From assembly GCF_017896165.1 (NCBI RefSeq), contig NZ_JAFCNB010000001.1, positions 682,001 through 746,000 of the forward strand: a DNA stretch of 64,000 nucleotides, read 5' to 3'. The stretch's first letter is position 1. The number at the start of each line of letters is the position of its first letter. The stretch is from Microbispora oryzae. GTDB taxonomy: Bacteria; Actinomycetota; Actinomycetes; Streptosporangiales; Streptosporangiaceae. The notes below the pieces were generated by a model. The model did not search any database. It saw nothing but the letters and a program-made list of their open reading frames with translations, and was not told the DNA's origin. Shown one piece after another: positions 16,295-25,306 of the stretch. Position numbers and translations under genes: made by a program.

Positions 16295-16910
16295 TGAGGG
16301 CCATCGCCTTGTCACCCAGGCCCACCGGGGCGGTCTTCGGGTTGCCCGCGTCGAAGGGCGGCCGGGGGTCGTACTCGATCGCGAGCTGCACGGCCTGCGC
16401 CGTCTCCGCATCGCGCATCGAGGCCAGCAGAGTCAGCGCCATGTCGATGCCGGAGGACACGCCCGCCGCCGTCACGACCCTGCCGTCGATCACCACGCGC
16501 TCGCTGACCGGCTCGGCGCCGAAGCCGGCGAGCTGGTCGAGCCACCCCCAGTGGGTCGTCGCCCTGCGGCCCTTCAACAGCCCCGCCGCGCCCAGCAGGA
16601 AGGAGCCGCTGCACACCGAGGTCGTCCACAGGGTCCGCTCGTGAGCCCGCGTGATCCAGCCCAGCAGCTCCGCGTCGGACAGCGCCTCGATCGTCCCGGG
16701 TCCCCCCGGCACGACGGTCACGTCCGGCGCGGGCAGGTCGCGGTACGACGCGGTGGCCGCGAGGCTCAGGCTTCCCCGGTCGTCGACCACCGGCCCCGGC
16801 TCGGCCGCGACGAACGTGACCGTGCAGCCCGGCGCGAAGGCCAGCACCGTGTACGGCCCGACGGCGTCGAGCGCGGTGAATCGGGGATAGAGGGGGATGG
16901 CGATCTTCAT
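16287..16910 (-). CDS. DJ-1/PfpI family protein
   Basis: 207 aa. The flavodoxin-like fold starts with I-A-I-P-L-Y-P-R-F-T-A-L-D-A-V-G-P-Y. The nucleophile elbow is T-S-V-C-S-G-S-F-L-L-G-A-A-G-L-L with the reactive Cys, and the partner W-G-W-L-D and G-V-S-S-G-I-D-M-A-L motifs follow. This pattern is that of isonitrile-hydratase-like/GATase1 members, which hydrate or protect reactive small molecules. Its ATG overlaps the stop of the GlxA-like regulator (ATGA), so it is co-translated with it and probably its target. The substrate is unknown. Confidence 0.85.
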   Translation of the reverse strand: MKIAIPLYPRFTALDAVGPYTVLAFAPGCTVTFVAAEPGPVVDDRGSLSLAATASYRDLPAPDVTVVPGGPGTIEALSDAELLGWITRAHERTLWTTSVCSGSFLLGAAGLLKGRRATTHWGWLDQLAGFGAEPVSERVVIDGRVVTAAGVSSGIDMALTLLASMRDAETAQAVQLAIEYDPRPPFDAGNPKTAPVGLGDKAMALIN

Positions 16911-17881
16911 GCTCTGGTGCCTTCCTTGGATCGGAACCGGCGGCGGTAGTCGCCGGGCGAGACGCGCCAGTGGCGGCGGAAGACCCGATAGAGGGTCTCG
17001 GGAGCGCCAAGGCCCGACTCCCTGGCCACTCTGTCGAGGGGGTGACCGGTGGTCTCCAGCAGCCGCCGGGCGGCGTCGGCCCTGCTGCGTTCGACGTACC
17101 TGCCGGGTGAGACCCCGGTCTGCTCGGTGAAGACGCGCGAGAAGTGCCGCTCGCTCATCCCGGCCCTCCGGGCGAGCGCGGGCACACTCAGGTCCTCGGC
17201 CGGGTTGGCGTCGACGAACGCCTGGATATCGCGCAGCGGCTCGGCGCGCGGGACGGCGGCCCGCATGGGGACGCTGAACTGGCTCTGCCCACCCGGACGG
17301 TGCAGGTACACCACGAGTCCGCGGGCGACGTTCCGGGCGAGCGTGTGACCGTGGTCGCCGGCCACGAGCGCCAGGGCGAGATCCACTCCCGAGCTGACCC
17401 CGGCCGAGGTCCAGACGTTCCCGTCGCGGATGTATATGGGATCGGCGTCCACCTCGACATCCGGATAGCGGTCGGCCATCTCCCCCGCGACCAGCCAGTG
17501 GGTGGTCGCGCGCCTGCCCCCGAGCAGCCCGGCCTCCGCGAGGAGGAAGCTCCCGTTGCAGACGGAGGCGACGCGCCGGGACCCGGCCGCCAGCCGGGCG
17601 ACGCCCGCGACCAGCTCCCGATCGCGCAGGTGCTCCGGCACCGACAGCCCGCCGATGACCAGCAGCGTGTCGATCGGCCCCGCGACCTCGGCCAGCGGAG
17701 TCTCCGCGAAGGTCGCGATCCCGTTGTGGGCCGGGACGGCCCCGGCGCGCACGGCCGTCACCTCGATCCGGTAGCCGGGCTCCGGAACGAGCAGATTCGC
17801 CGTGGTGAAGACGTCGGCCGGGCCGGCGAGGTCGAACATCTGGAAGCCATCGAAGATCACGATGACCACGCGTCGCTGCAT
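16907..17881 (-). CDS. GlxA-family AraC-type transcriptional regulator
   Basis: 324 aa. Residues 1-190 are a DJ-1/PfpI-like domain (I-F-D-G-F-Q-M-F-D-L-A-G-P-A-D-V-F, V-C-N-G-S-F-L-L-A-E-A-G). The C-terminal 100 residues are two AraC helix-turn-helices with A-R-R-A-G-M-S-E-R-H-F-S-R-V-F and P-L-D-R-V-A-R-E-S-G-L-G. Family members sense small nitrogenous or reactive ligands and activate adjacent operons. It is coupled to the DJ-1 enzyme downstream. The pair shares homologous N-terminal domains, suggesting sensor and enzyme read related ligands (inference). Confidence 0.88.
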   Translation of the reverse strand: MQRRVVIVIFDGFQMFDLAGPADVFTTANLLVPEPGYRIEVTAVRAGAVPAHNGIATFAETPLAEVAGPIDTLLVIGGLSVPEHLRDRELVAGVARLAAGSRRVASVCNGSFLLAEAGLLGGRRATTHWLVAGEMADRYPDVEVDADPIYIRDGNVWTSAGVSSGVDLALALVAGDHGHTLARNVARGLVVYLHRPGGQSQFSVPMRAAVPRAEPLRDIQAFVDANPAEDLSVPALARRAGMSERHFSRVFTEQTGVSPGRYVERSRADAARRLLETTGHPLDRVARESGLGAPETLYRVFRRHWRVSPGDYRRRFRSKEGTRA

Positions 17882-17984
17882 GCCCCCAATGCTTGCGAGC
17901 GGGGCTCGATGGCGTCAACGACACAGATCTTGCATATCGCGCCACGCCCCCCGCACCGGGTGCGTACGGGGCGGTGACGAATCC

Positions 17985-18356
17985 TCACTCCTCGCCGGAG
18001 AACCGCCCCCAGGCGGACTGGCGGGTCATGCCGAGGGCGGCGCCGATCCTGGCCCAGGTGACGCCCCGATCCCTGAGGCGCAGGACCCACGTGCGCAGGT
18101 CCGCCTCGACCTGGGCGCCGACGGCGGCGACGCGGGGCAGGAGTTCGAGGATCTGCTCGTCGGTCATGGCGTCGGGCCAGGGGATCTCGGACGGCGACTT
18201 CCCTTCGCTCTCCATGTCCAGGATCTGGACGCACAATCCGACGCATTCATTGCAGATGTGGACGCCGGCTCCGGCGATCAGTTTGGCGACGTCCGTCTTG
18301 GGCTTGCCGCAGAAGGAGCAGCGGATGTCCTGCTGGGTGAGAGAGGGAGCGGGCAT
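17985..18356 (-). CDS. ClpX-type C4 zinc-finger protein with C-terminal HTH
   Basis: 123 aa. Residues 12-48 match the ClpX N-terminal zinc finger: C-S-F-C-G-K-P and, 18 residues on, I-C-N-E-C-V. There is no AAA+ ATPase after it. The last 35 residues, [17 protein letters not shown], read as a helix-turn-helix of the kind used to bind DNA. A small regulator or adaptor that borrows the ClpX recruiting domain is likely; whether it contacts Clp protease partners is open. Two strong palindromes overlap its promoter, suggesting autoregulation. Confidence 0.8.
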   Translation of the reverse strand: MPAPSLTQQDIRCSFCGKPKTDVAKLIAGAGVHICNECVGLCVQILDMESEGKSPSEIPWPDAMTDEQILELLPRVAAVGAQVEADLRTWVLRLRDRGVTWARIGAALGMTRQSAWGRFSGEE

Positions 18357-18372
18357 GGGGGGCCTCCGTGAT

Positions 18373-18391
18373 TGTCAGGCTTGTCCTGACA
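18373..18391. promoter_or_regulatory. Operator palindrome TGTCAGG-N5-CCTGACA
   Basis: Perfect 7-bp arms between the predicted -10 box and the start codon of the zinc-finger/HTH gene. Its centre is 32 bp, about three helical turns, from the second palindrome. Confidence 0.65.
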
Positions 18392-18395
18392 CGGG

Positions 18396-18424
18396 ACACT
18401 AGTACGTCAGGCTGCGCCTGACAA
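18396..18424 (-). promoter_or_regulatory. Promoter of the ClpX-type zinc-finger gene
   Basis: On the minus strand TTGTCA (18424-18419) and TAGTGT (18401-18396) are 17 bp apart. The second palindrome fills the spacer and overlaps the -35 box. Confidence 0.6.
18406..18422. promoter_or_regulatory. Operator palindrome GTCAGGC-N3-GCCTGAC
   Basis: Perfect 7-bp arms sharing the GTCAGG/CCTGAC core with the site at 18373. It covers the promoter spacer, so a bound protein would block RNA polymerase. Confidence 0.65.
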
Positions 18425-18444
18425 GCGGACGCCCGCAGGGGCGC

Positions 18445-19845
18445 TCAGGACGCCCGGACGCCTCCGGCCGCGGGCCCGTCCAGGAGCGGCAGCCGGAGGA
18501 CGAACAGGGCGCCTCCCGGCGAGTCCTCCACGCACAGGGTCCCGGCGTGGTCGTGGGCGATCTCCCTGCTGAGCGCGAGGCCGAGGCCGCTGCCGCCGGG
18601 GTCGCGCCTGCGGCCGTCGTCCAGGCGCACGAACCGTTCGAAGACGCGCTCACGATCGGCGGGCGCGATGCCGGGGCCGTCGTCCAGCACGCTGAGGACG
18701 GCCCGGTCGCCGACCGGCTCCAAGGTGACCACGACGCCCGACTCGGCGTGCCTGCGCGCGTTGCCGAGCAGGTTGTCCACCAGGCGGATCAACCGGATCC
18801 GCGAACCGTGGACCCGTACGCCGGGAACGGCGTGGACGCGCACCGGCACCCGTCCGGGGGACGCGGCCTCCTCGGTCACGAGGGCGCCCAGGTCGATCGC
18901 CTCGCGCTGCCCGTGGTCGACCGCGAGGCGGGCGAACGCGAGCAGGTCGTCGACGATGGCCTCCAGGCGGCCGGTGACCGTCAGAGCGCCCCGCACGGTC
19001 TCGCGGGGGTCGACGTCGCCGGGGTAGAGAATCGCCTCCTCCAGACTCGTGCGCAGGCCCGTGATCGGGGTCCTGAGCTCGTGGGAGAGGGTCGACGAGA
19101 ATCGGCGCTGCCGCTCGACCTCCGCGTCGAGCCGGGCGAGAGTGCGGTTGGCGGTGCGGGCGAGCATGGCGATCTCGTCGTCGCCGGCGGGCACGGGCAC
19201 CCGGAGGCTCAGGTCGCTCACGGTGATCTCGGCGATCCGTTCCCGGATGACCGCCACAGGGCGCAGCGTCCGGCCCACGGCCCACCACGTCATCCAGGCG
19301 ACCGTGACCGTGACCAGGACGGCCGCCACAGCGGTCAGATACTCCAGGTCGCCGGTGGCGAGGACGGACGGCTCCAGCGTGCCGGCGAAGACCGTGGGCG
19401 CGTCGGCCGCGGGCGAGACCCGGTTCGCCATGAGGATCAGGCACCGGCCCCGCGGGCACTCGATCCGCGGCTGGAGCCGGTCGTACGCCGGAGGCCGGAA
19501 CCGGCTCACCGCCGGCAGGTCGGCCGCCTGGGGACTCGCGTCCAGCACCCGGCCGTGGAGGTCGACCAGCTGGATCAGGTCGACGTCACGCGTGGCGGGG
19601 ATGGGGCGCGGCGCGCCCCCGTTGCGCACCGCCGCGCTCCACCGCGCCGCGGTGCGTTCGGCCTGGAAGAGGATCTCGCTTCTGATCTTGTAGCGGACCG
19701 CCACGTCGATCACCAGCCCGACCACGATCAGGACCGCCATCGACACGACGGCCGTGGTCACCGCGTACCGTCCCCGGATCGATCGGAGGGGTGGCACCAT
19801 CCGTCGCCCTGCGCTCCCCTTCCGCCGCGGCGGCACGCTCGTCAT
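18445..19845 (-). CDS. Sensor histidine kinase with no adjacent response regulator
   Basis: 466 aa. It has a basic N-terminal tail, a first membrane segment (about residues 28-50), an extracytoplasmic domain to about residue 165 with a C-P-R-G-R-C pair of cysteines, and a second membrane segment. A HAMP linker, the H-box L-S-H-E-L-R-T-P with phospho-His near residue 255, and an ATPase domain with N-L-L-G-N-A, D-D-G-P-G-I and G-S-G-L-G-L-A-L follow. It resembles the EnvZ/CutS class. No response regulator gene is adjacent, so the partner is elsewhere. It lies 144 bp downstream of the MFS pump on the same strand. Confidence 0.9.
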   Translation of the reverse strand: MTSVPPRRKGSAGRRMVPPLRSIRGRYAVTTAVVSMAVLIVVGLVIDVAVRYKIRSEILFQAERTAARWSAAVRNGGAPRPIPATRDVDLIQLVDLHGRVLDASPQAADLPAVSRFRPPAYDRLQPRIECPRGRCLILMANRVSPAADAPTVFAGTLEPSVLATGDLEYLTAVAAVLVTVTVAWMTWWAVGRTLRPVAVIRERIAEITVSDLSLRVPVPAGDDEIAMLARTANRTLARLDAEVERQRRFSSTLSHELRTPITGLRTSLEEAILYPGDVDPRETVRGALTVTGRLEAIVDDLLAFARLAVDHGQREAIDLGALVTEEAASPGRVPVRVHAVPGVRVHGSRIRLIRLVDNLLGNARRHAESGVVVTLEPVGDRAVLSVLDDGPGIAPADRERVFERFVRLDDGRRRDPGGSGLGLALSREIAHDHAGTLCVEDSPGGALFVLRLPLLDGPAAGGVRAS

Positions 19846-19989
19846 CCGTGAGCCGCGCCGGAGCCGCGGGCGCGTTCGTCGCGCGACCCCTTGGGGAGGG
19901 GGCCCGCGTTCGGCGGAGAGTCGGGTGCGCGTGCTGACACGACATCACCGTACGCACGAACGGGCCGCGCCAACCTGGCCGAGCCATTC

Positions 19990-21474
19990 CTAGGATGCCG
20001 GGGCCCCGGAGCGGCGCCGCGCGTCATGCCGCTCGTCCCCCGCGCTCCGCCCGTCCGCCGGGCGGGGACGGCGGAGCACGGTGGCCCCGACGGCGAACGC
20101 GGCCACCAGCAGCGCGGCGGCGACGACGAAGGCGAGGCGGTAGCCTCCGGCCAGCGCCTCGGCCTCTCCGGCTCCGGCGTCCAGCAGGTGCGCGGTGCGG
20201 CCGGCCGCCAGCGTGGACAGCACCGCCACCCCGGCGGCCATGCCGATCTGCTGGGTGGTGGTGAACAGGCCGGACACCAGGCCCGCGTCGTCCGCCCTGG
20301 CCCCGGACATGCCGAGGGTGGTGAGGGCCGGGAGCACCAGGCCGCCGCCCGCGATGAGCAGCATCACCGGCAGCAGGTCGGTGACGTAGGCGGCGTCCGT
20401 CGGGACGCGGGTGAGCCACGCCATGGCCGCGAGCAGCGACACCAGGCCGGACAGCAGGACGGCGCGGGCGCCGAAGCGCGTGCTGAGGCGGGCGGACGCG
20501 AAGAGGGACACCCCGCCGATCGCCACCGCGGCGGGCAGCATCGCCAGCCCGGTGCGCAGTGCGCCGTATCCGAGGACCCGCTGCATGAAGAGCGCCACGA
20601 GGATCTGGAACGCGAACATGGCGGCCAGGCTGAGGACCTGGACGGCGTTGGCCCCGGCGACCTCGCGGGAGCGCAGGACGCGCAGCGGCATCAGCGGTGT
20701 CCGGGCGGTGGCCTGGCGGACGGCGAACCCGGCCAGCAGAGCGACCGACACCGCGCCGAGCCCGAGGGTGCGCGGGGCGGCCCAGCCGTACTCCTCGACC
20801 TGGACCACCGCGTAGAGCCCGAGCATGAGCCCGGCCGTGACCAGCACGGCGCCGAGACCGTCCGCGCCGGCGGCCAGCCCGGCGCCCCGCTCCGCGGGCA
20901 GCGCGCGGACGCCCAGGACGATGGTCGCCAGCCCGATCGGCAGGTTGATGAGAAAGATGGAGTTCCAGCCAAGGGCGTCGGTGAGCACCCCGCCGAGAAC
21001 CGACCCGATCGAGGCGCCGGCCGCACCGGTGAAGCTGAAGACGCCGATGGCCCTGGCCCGCTCTCCCGGCTCAGGGAAGGTCGTGACCAGGATGCCGAGC
21101 ACGACCGCGGACGCCATGGCGCTGCCCACGCCCTGCAGGAAACGCGCGGCGATCAACATCGCCGGCCCGGCCGCCGCTCCCGCGAGGAGGCTGGCGGCGG
21201 TGAAGACCGCGTTACCGGCCAGGAACATCGTCTTGCGCCCGAGCAGGTCGCCGAGACGACCGGCCAGCAGGAGGAGTCCGCCGTACGCGATCAGGTACGC
21301 GTTGACGATCCAGCTCAGGCCGGCCGCGGAGAAGCCGAGATCACGCTGGATCGCGGGCATCGCCACGGTCACGATGCTGCCGTCGAGCACCGTCATGAGC
21401 ATCGTGGCGGACAACACTCCGAGAGCCAGCCGGCGGGCCGGGGATCCGGTGTGCCGGGAGGGGGTGTGCGACAT
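19990..21474 (-). CDS. MFS drug-efflux transporter, DHA2 family
   Basis: 494 aa with about fourteen membrane segments. M-L-M-T-V-L-D-G-S-I-V-T-V-A-M-P is the DHA2 motif in TMS1, G-R-L-G-D-L-L-G-R-K is the loop 2-3 signature, and G-P-A-M-L-I-A-A-R-F-L-Q-G follows. GGAGG stands ahead of the ATG. The gene follows marR on the same strand with a 74-bp gap containing an AT-rich stretch. The pair is the usual MarR-repressor/efflux-pump module, presumably induced by the pump's own toxic substrate, which is unknown. Confidence 0.9.
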   Translation of the reverse strand: MSHTPSRHTGSPARRLALGVLSATMLMTVLDGSIVTVAMPAIQRDLGFSAAGLSWIVNAYLIAYGGLLLLAGRLGDLLGRKTMFLAGNAVFTAASLLAGAAAGPAMLIAARFLQGVGSAMASAVVLGILVTTFPEPGERARAIGVFSFTGAAGASIGSVLGGVLTDALGWNSIFLINLPIGLATIVLGVRALPAERGAGLAAGADGLGAVLVTAGLMLGLYAVVQVEEYGWAAPRTLGLGAVSVALLAGFAVRQATARTPLMPLRVLRSREVAGANAVQVLSLAAMFAFQILVALFMQRVLGYGALRTGLAMLPAAVAIGGVSLFASARLSTRFGARAVLLSGLVSLLAAMAWLTRVPTDAAYVTDLLPVMLLIAGGGLVLPALTTLGMSGARADDAGLVSGLFTTTQQIGMAAGVAVLSTLAAGRTAHLLDAGAGEAEALAGGYRLAFVVAAALLVAAFAVGATVLRRPRPADGRSAGDERHDARRRSGAPAS

Positions 21475-21548
21475 CGGTCGCCTCCTGTCCAGATGAGGAA
21501 CAGAAGAGACCGTAGCATATTGTTTTGTTGCAGACTATCCTTCTCGGA
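21475..21548 (-). promoter_or_regulatory. AT-rich gap between marR and the MFS gene
   Basis: About 25 bp near 21514-21538 are AT-rich and contain an imperfect repeat GCATATTG...TTGTTGC, in sharp contrast to the surrounding GC-rich DNA. It is a plausible MarR site and internal promoter for the pump. Confidence 0.35.
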
Positions 21549-22034
21549 TCAAGTTCGCTGGCGCGCCCTCCGGGTCGCGACGGGCGCCTCGACGGGAGCG
21601 GCGAGATGATCCTCCGCCAGCCGGGTCAGGGCGCGGACGAGCACCTCGCGCTCCCCCTCCGGCAGTGAGTCGAGGACGGCCCGGTGCACGCCGTCGACGA
21701 TCTCCATGCTCCGGCGGACCGTCTCGGCACCCCGGTCGGTCACCACGACGACGCGGGCGCGCCGGTCACCGCTGGACGGGCGCCGCTCGGCGAGCCCCGC
21801 CTTCTCCAGGGCGTCGACCGTGACGACCATCGTGGTCTTGTCCATGTCGCCCAGCTCGGCGAGCTGGATCTGGGTCCTCTCCTCCCCCACGGCATGGACC
21901 AGCACGCAGTGCATGCGCGCCGTCAGACCGATCTCGGCGAGCGCCGCCGCCATCCGGGTGCGCAGCACGTGACCTGTGTGATCGAGCAGGTAGGACAGGT
22001 CCGGCTGAGCGCGCTTCGGGGCCATGGCGGTCAT
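21549..22034 (-). CDS. MarR-family transcriptional regulator
   Basis: 161 aa. It shows the MarR winged helix: Q-L-A-E-L-G-D-M-D-K-T-T-M-V-V-T-V-D-A-L-E-K-A-G-L as recognition region and R-R-P-S-S-G-D-R-R-A-R-V-V-V-V-T as the wing with the conserved D-R-R. Dimerisation helices flank it. It is divergent from the CGNR regulator and upstream of the MFS pump, which it most likely represses. Two in-frame ATGs (M-T-A-M) are possible starts. Confidence 0.9.
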   Translation of the reverse strand: MTAMAPKRAQPDLSYLLDHTGHVLRTRMAAALAEIGLTARMHCVLVHAVGEERTQIQLAELGDMDKTTMVVTVDALEKAGLAERRPSSGDRRARVVVVTDRGAETVRRSMEIVDGVHRAVLDSLPEGEREVLVRALTRLAEDHLAAPVEAPVATRRARQRT

Positions 22035-22222
22035 GCGTCCAGACTACCTAATCCGTCCGGTACGGAACTATCCGCAACGGACTCGGCACCGACCGTCCGA
22101 GGACCCGCCCCCGGCGGCGGAGCGGGACGACGACCACGCCGACACGGCCCTGATGCCGTAGTGGTGTGATGACATTTCATGACCTCTCGCTGTCGTACAG
22201 TGGTCACGAGGGGTGATCGACA

Positions 22223-22768
22223 ATGACGGGCCCGGCGGAGCTGCTTCGCGACTTCGTGAACACCTACGACGTCGAGCAAGACGCCGACGAGCTGGCCTCA
22301 CCGGCCGATCTGTCCGTGTGGCTGCGCGAGCGGGGCCTGATCGGCGACGGCGACCGCGCGCTCGACGAGGACCTGGCGCTCGCCGGCCGGCTGCGGGAGG
22401 GGCTGCGCCACGTGCTGCGCCTCAACCACGACGGCGGACCCTACGGCGCCCTGTCCGAGCTGGACGCGGCGCTGGCCGCGCTCCCCGTGCGCGTCACGCT
22501 CGCCGGAGGCGTCCCGGCGCTTGTCCCGGTGGCCCCCGGCGTGGCGGGGGGGCTCGCCCGGGTCGCCGGCATGATCTCCGCGGCCCACGCCGACGGCACC
22601 TGGGCACGGCTGAAGGTATGCGCCGAGCACACCTGCCAGTGGGCCTTCGTCGACTCCTCCAAGAACCGGTCACGCTCCTGGTGCTCGATGCGGGTCTGCG
22701 GAAACCGCACCAAAACACGGGCATATCGGGCACGACGCCAGGCGGAAGGTACGCCGAGGCCTTCCTGA
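22223..22768 (+). CDS. CGNR zinc-finger (ABATE) putative stress regulator
   Basis: 181 aa. The first about 125 residues form the helical ABATE/Ginger domain, starting with L-L-R-D-F-V-N-T-Y-D. The C-terminus has the CGNR finger: C-A-E-H-T-C followed by W-C-S-M-R-V-C-G-N-R, with F-V-D-S-S-K-N-R-S-R between. CGNR proteins are thought to be DNA-binding regulators common in actinobacteria. GAGGGGTGA precedes the ATG. It is divergent from marR and followed 38 bp later by an acetyltransferase. Confidence 0.85.
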   Translation: MTGPAELLRDFVNTYDVEQDADELASPADLSVWLRERGLIGDGDRALDEDLALAGRLREGLRHVLRLNHDGGPYGALSELDAALAALPVRVTLAGGVPALVPVAPGVAGGLARVAGMISAAHADGTWARLKVCAEHTCQWAFVDSSKNRSRSWCSMRVCGNRTKTRAYRARRQAEGTPRPS

Positions 22769-22806
22769 CCAGTACGGTGTTACAGGCAAAGAAAGGAGCC
22801 GGCCGA

Positions 22807-23409
22807 ATGGGTGTTAGAGCTGCCCGCCTCGAGGACGTCGACGCGGTGACGAGCACCCAGATCCGTGCGTGGAAGACGGCCTACCGAGACTTCCTTCCTC
22901 CGGGGCCGTTGGAGCAGATGACGGGCCCGGCAGCGGAGAAGATGTGGCGCCGGCAGTGGGAGGAGGCCATTCTGGCTCCGCCCACCCCCCGTCACCGGGT
23001 ACTGGTGGCGGTCGAGCGAGTGGTCCCCGACACCGACGCGTTCACCGCGCTCGGGCCGGGCGGCGTTCTGGCGACCGCGGCCCAGCGCGCCTCCGACCGG
23101 GTCGTGGGGCTCGCGTCGCACGGTCCCGCCGAGGACCCGGACCTGGACCCGTCCACCACCGCCGAACTGCTGACGCTGCTCGTCGATCCCAACCACATCC
23201 GGCGCGGACACGCCAGCCGGCTGCTCAACGCCACGGTGGACCACCTGCGCGAGGACGGCTACAGCATGGTCGTGACCTGGGTGTTCGCCGACAACTACCC
23301 GATGCTCGGCTTCCTGGAGTCGGGCGGCTGGGGCGAGGACCAGGCGGAGCGGGTGCTCGACATGGGCCGCCCGATCCGGATGATCCGCCTGGGCACCGAC
23401 ATCAGCTGA
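22807..23409 (+). CDS. GNAT-family N-acetyltransferase
   Basis: 200 aa. V-R-A-A-R-L-E-D-V-D-A-V and I-R-A-W-K-T-A-Y open the domain, L-L-V-D-P-N-H-I-R-R-G-H-A-S-R-L-L is the acetyl-CoA-binding motif A, and F-A-D-N-Y-P-M-L-G-F-L-E-S-G-G-W is the C-terminal strand-helix. AAAGGAG lies about 10 bp before the ATG, a strong ribosome site. The acceptor is unknown. The frame also contains a proline-rich insertion (residues 55-80) not typical of minimal GNATs. Confidence 0.85.
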   Translation: MGVRAARLEDVDAVTSTQIRAWKTAYRDFLPPGPLEQMTGPAAEKMWRRQWEEAILAPPTPRHRVLVAVERVVPDTDAFTALGPGGVLATAAQRASDRVVGLASHGPAEDPDLDPSTTAELLTLLVDPNHIRRGHASRLLNATVDHLREDGYSMVVTWVFADNYPMLGFLESGGWGEDQAERVLDMGRPIRMIRLGTDIS

Positions 23410-23521
23410 TCGCCTCTCCCGGGGCCGTCGCGGTCACCGCCGATCCGGTCGATATGGTGGTGCACCGATCGCGAACACCCCAAATCCCCGCGATTTGGCG
23501 GGGGCAGGAGAAGGAAGTCAC

Positions 23522-24391
23522 GTGGCCACCCCAGCTCAGTGGATCGCCGGCGCGCGTCCCCGCACCTTGCCCGCCGCCGTAGTGCCCGTCGCCGTGGGGA
23601 CGGGCGTCGCCGTCGCGGAGGACGGCGCGGTCTGGTGGCGCGCGCTGCTCGCCCTGTTCGTCGCGCTGGCCCTGCAGGTGGGCGTCAACTACGCCAACGA
23701 CTACAGCGACGGCGTCAAGGGCACCGACAGGGGCCGGGTGGGGCCGATGCGGCTGGTCGGTTCCGAGGCCGCGGCGCCGAAGGACGTGCTGGCCGCCGCC
23801 CTGGGCTGTTTCGCCGCCGCCGCGGTCGCGGGCCTGGTGCTCGTCGTGGTCACCGGAGCGTGGTGGCTGCTGCTGGTCGGGCTCGCGTCGATCCTGGCCG
23901 CGTGGTTCTACACCGGGGGCGCGCGGCCCTACGGCTACCGCGCCCTCGGCGAGATCTCGGTCTTCGTCTTCTTCGGCCTCGTGGCCGTCGTGGGAACGAC
24001 CTACGTCCAGGCGGAGCGGCTGAGCTGGCTGTCCGTCCTGGCGGCCGTCCCCGTCGGGCTGCTCGCCTGCGCACTGCTCATGGTCAACAACCTGCGCGAC
24101 ATCGTGACCGACGGGCCCGCGGGCAAGCGCACGCTGGCCGTGGTGCTGGGCGACTCGCGCACCCGTCTGACGTACGCGGCGACCCTGGTCCTGCCGTTCG
24201 TCTTCGCCGTCGTCCTCGCCCTGAGCCGGCCGTTCGCCGCGATCGCCCTGCTCGCGCTGCCGCTCGCCGTCTCCCCGATCAGGACGGTGCGGGACGGCGC
24301 CACGGGCCCGGCCCTCATCGCGACGCTGCAGCAGACCGGACGGCTCCAGCTCGTCTTCGGCGCCCTGCTCGCCCTGGGATTGGCGCTCTGA
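23522..24391 (+). CDS. menA: 1,4-dihydroxy-2-naphthoate polyprenyltransferase
   Basis: 289 aa UbiA-family membrane enzyme that prenylates and decarboxylates 1,4-dihydroxy-2-naphthoate to demethylmenaquinone. The opening W-I-A-G-A-R-P-R-T-L-P-A-A-V-V-P-V and the Asp-rich motif N-Y-A-N-D-Y-S-D-G-V-K-G-T-D are those of MenA, not UbiA or CtaB. The second motif N-N-L-R-D-I-V-T-D is present, with about eight or nine membrane helices. GTG at 23522 was chosen because AAGGAAG lies just upstream. It is separated from convergent dapB by a strong hairpin. Confidence 0.92.
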   Translation: MATPAQWIAGARPRTLPAAVVPVAVGTGVAVAEDGAVWWRALLALFVALALQVGVNYANDYSDGVKGTDRGRVGPMRLVGSEAAAPKDVLAAALGCFAAAAVAGLVLVVVTGAWWLLLVGLASILAAWFYTGGARPYGYRALGEISVFVFFGLVAVVGTTYVQAERLSWLSVLAAVPVGLLACALLMVNNLRDIVTDGPAGKRTLAVVLGDSRTRLTYAATLVLPFVFAVVLALSRPFAAIALLALPLAVSPIRTVRDGATGPALIATLQQTGRLQLVFGALLALGLAL

Positions 24392-24393
24392 CT

Positions 24394-24430
24394 CTCCGGT
24401 GGTACGGCTCGGCGAGCCGTACCACCGGAG
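24394..24430. terminator. Bidirectional hairpin terminator between menA and dapB
   Basis: A perfect 16-bp stem (24394-24409 with 24415-24430) and 5-nt loop fill nearly the whole 44-bp gap between the convergent genes. It would end transcription from both sides. Confidence 0.9.
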
Positions 24431-24435
24431 ACCGG

Positions 24436-25182
<747 letters not shown>

Positions 25183-25306
25183 CTATAGCCCCCCGCCGTC
25201 CCCGTCCTCCAGGGACGTGCGGGTACGCTTCCGGAGCCGGTTCCGGCGCGACGGCGTGTGACCGGACTCACAGGGAACCCGGAAGCCGCCGCGGACAGGT
25301 CAGGGT

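Noticed and set aside
21475-21548. Small RNA or gene in the AT-rich marR-MFS gap
   Set aside because: Only 74 bp with no stable hairpin; a regulator site is the simpler reading.
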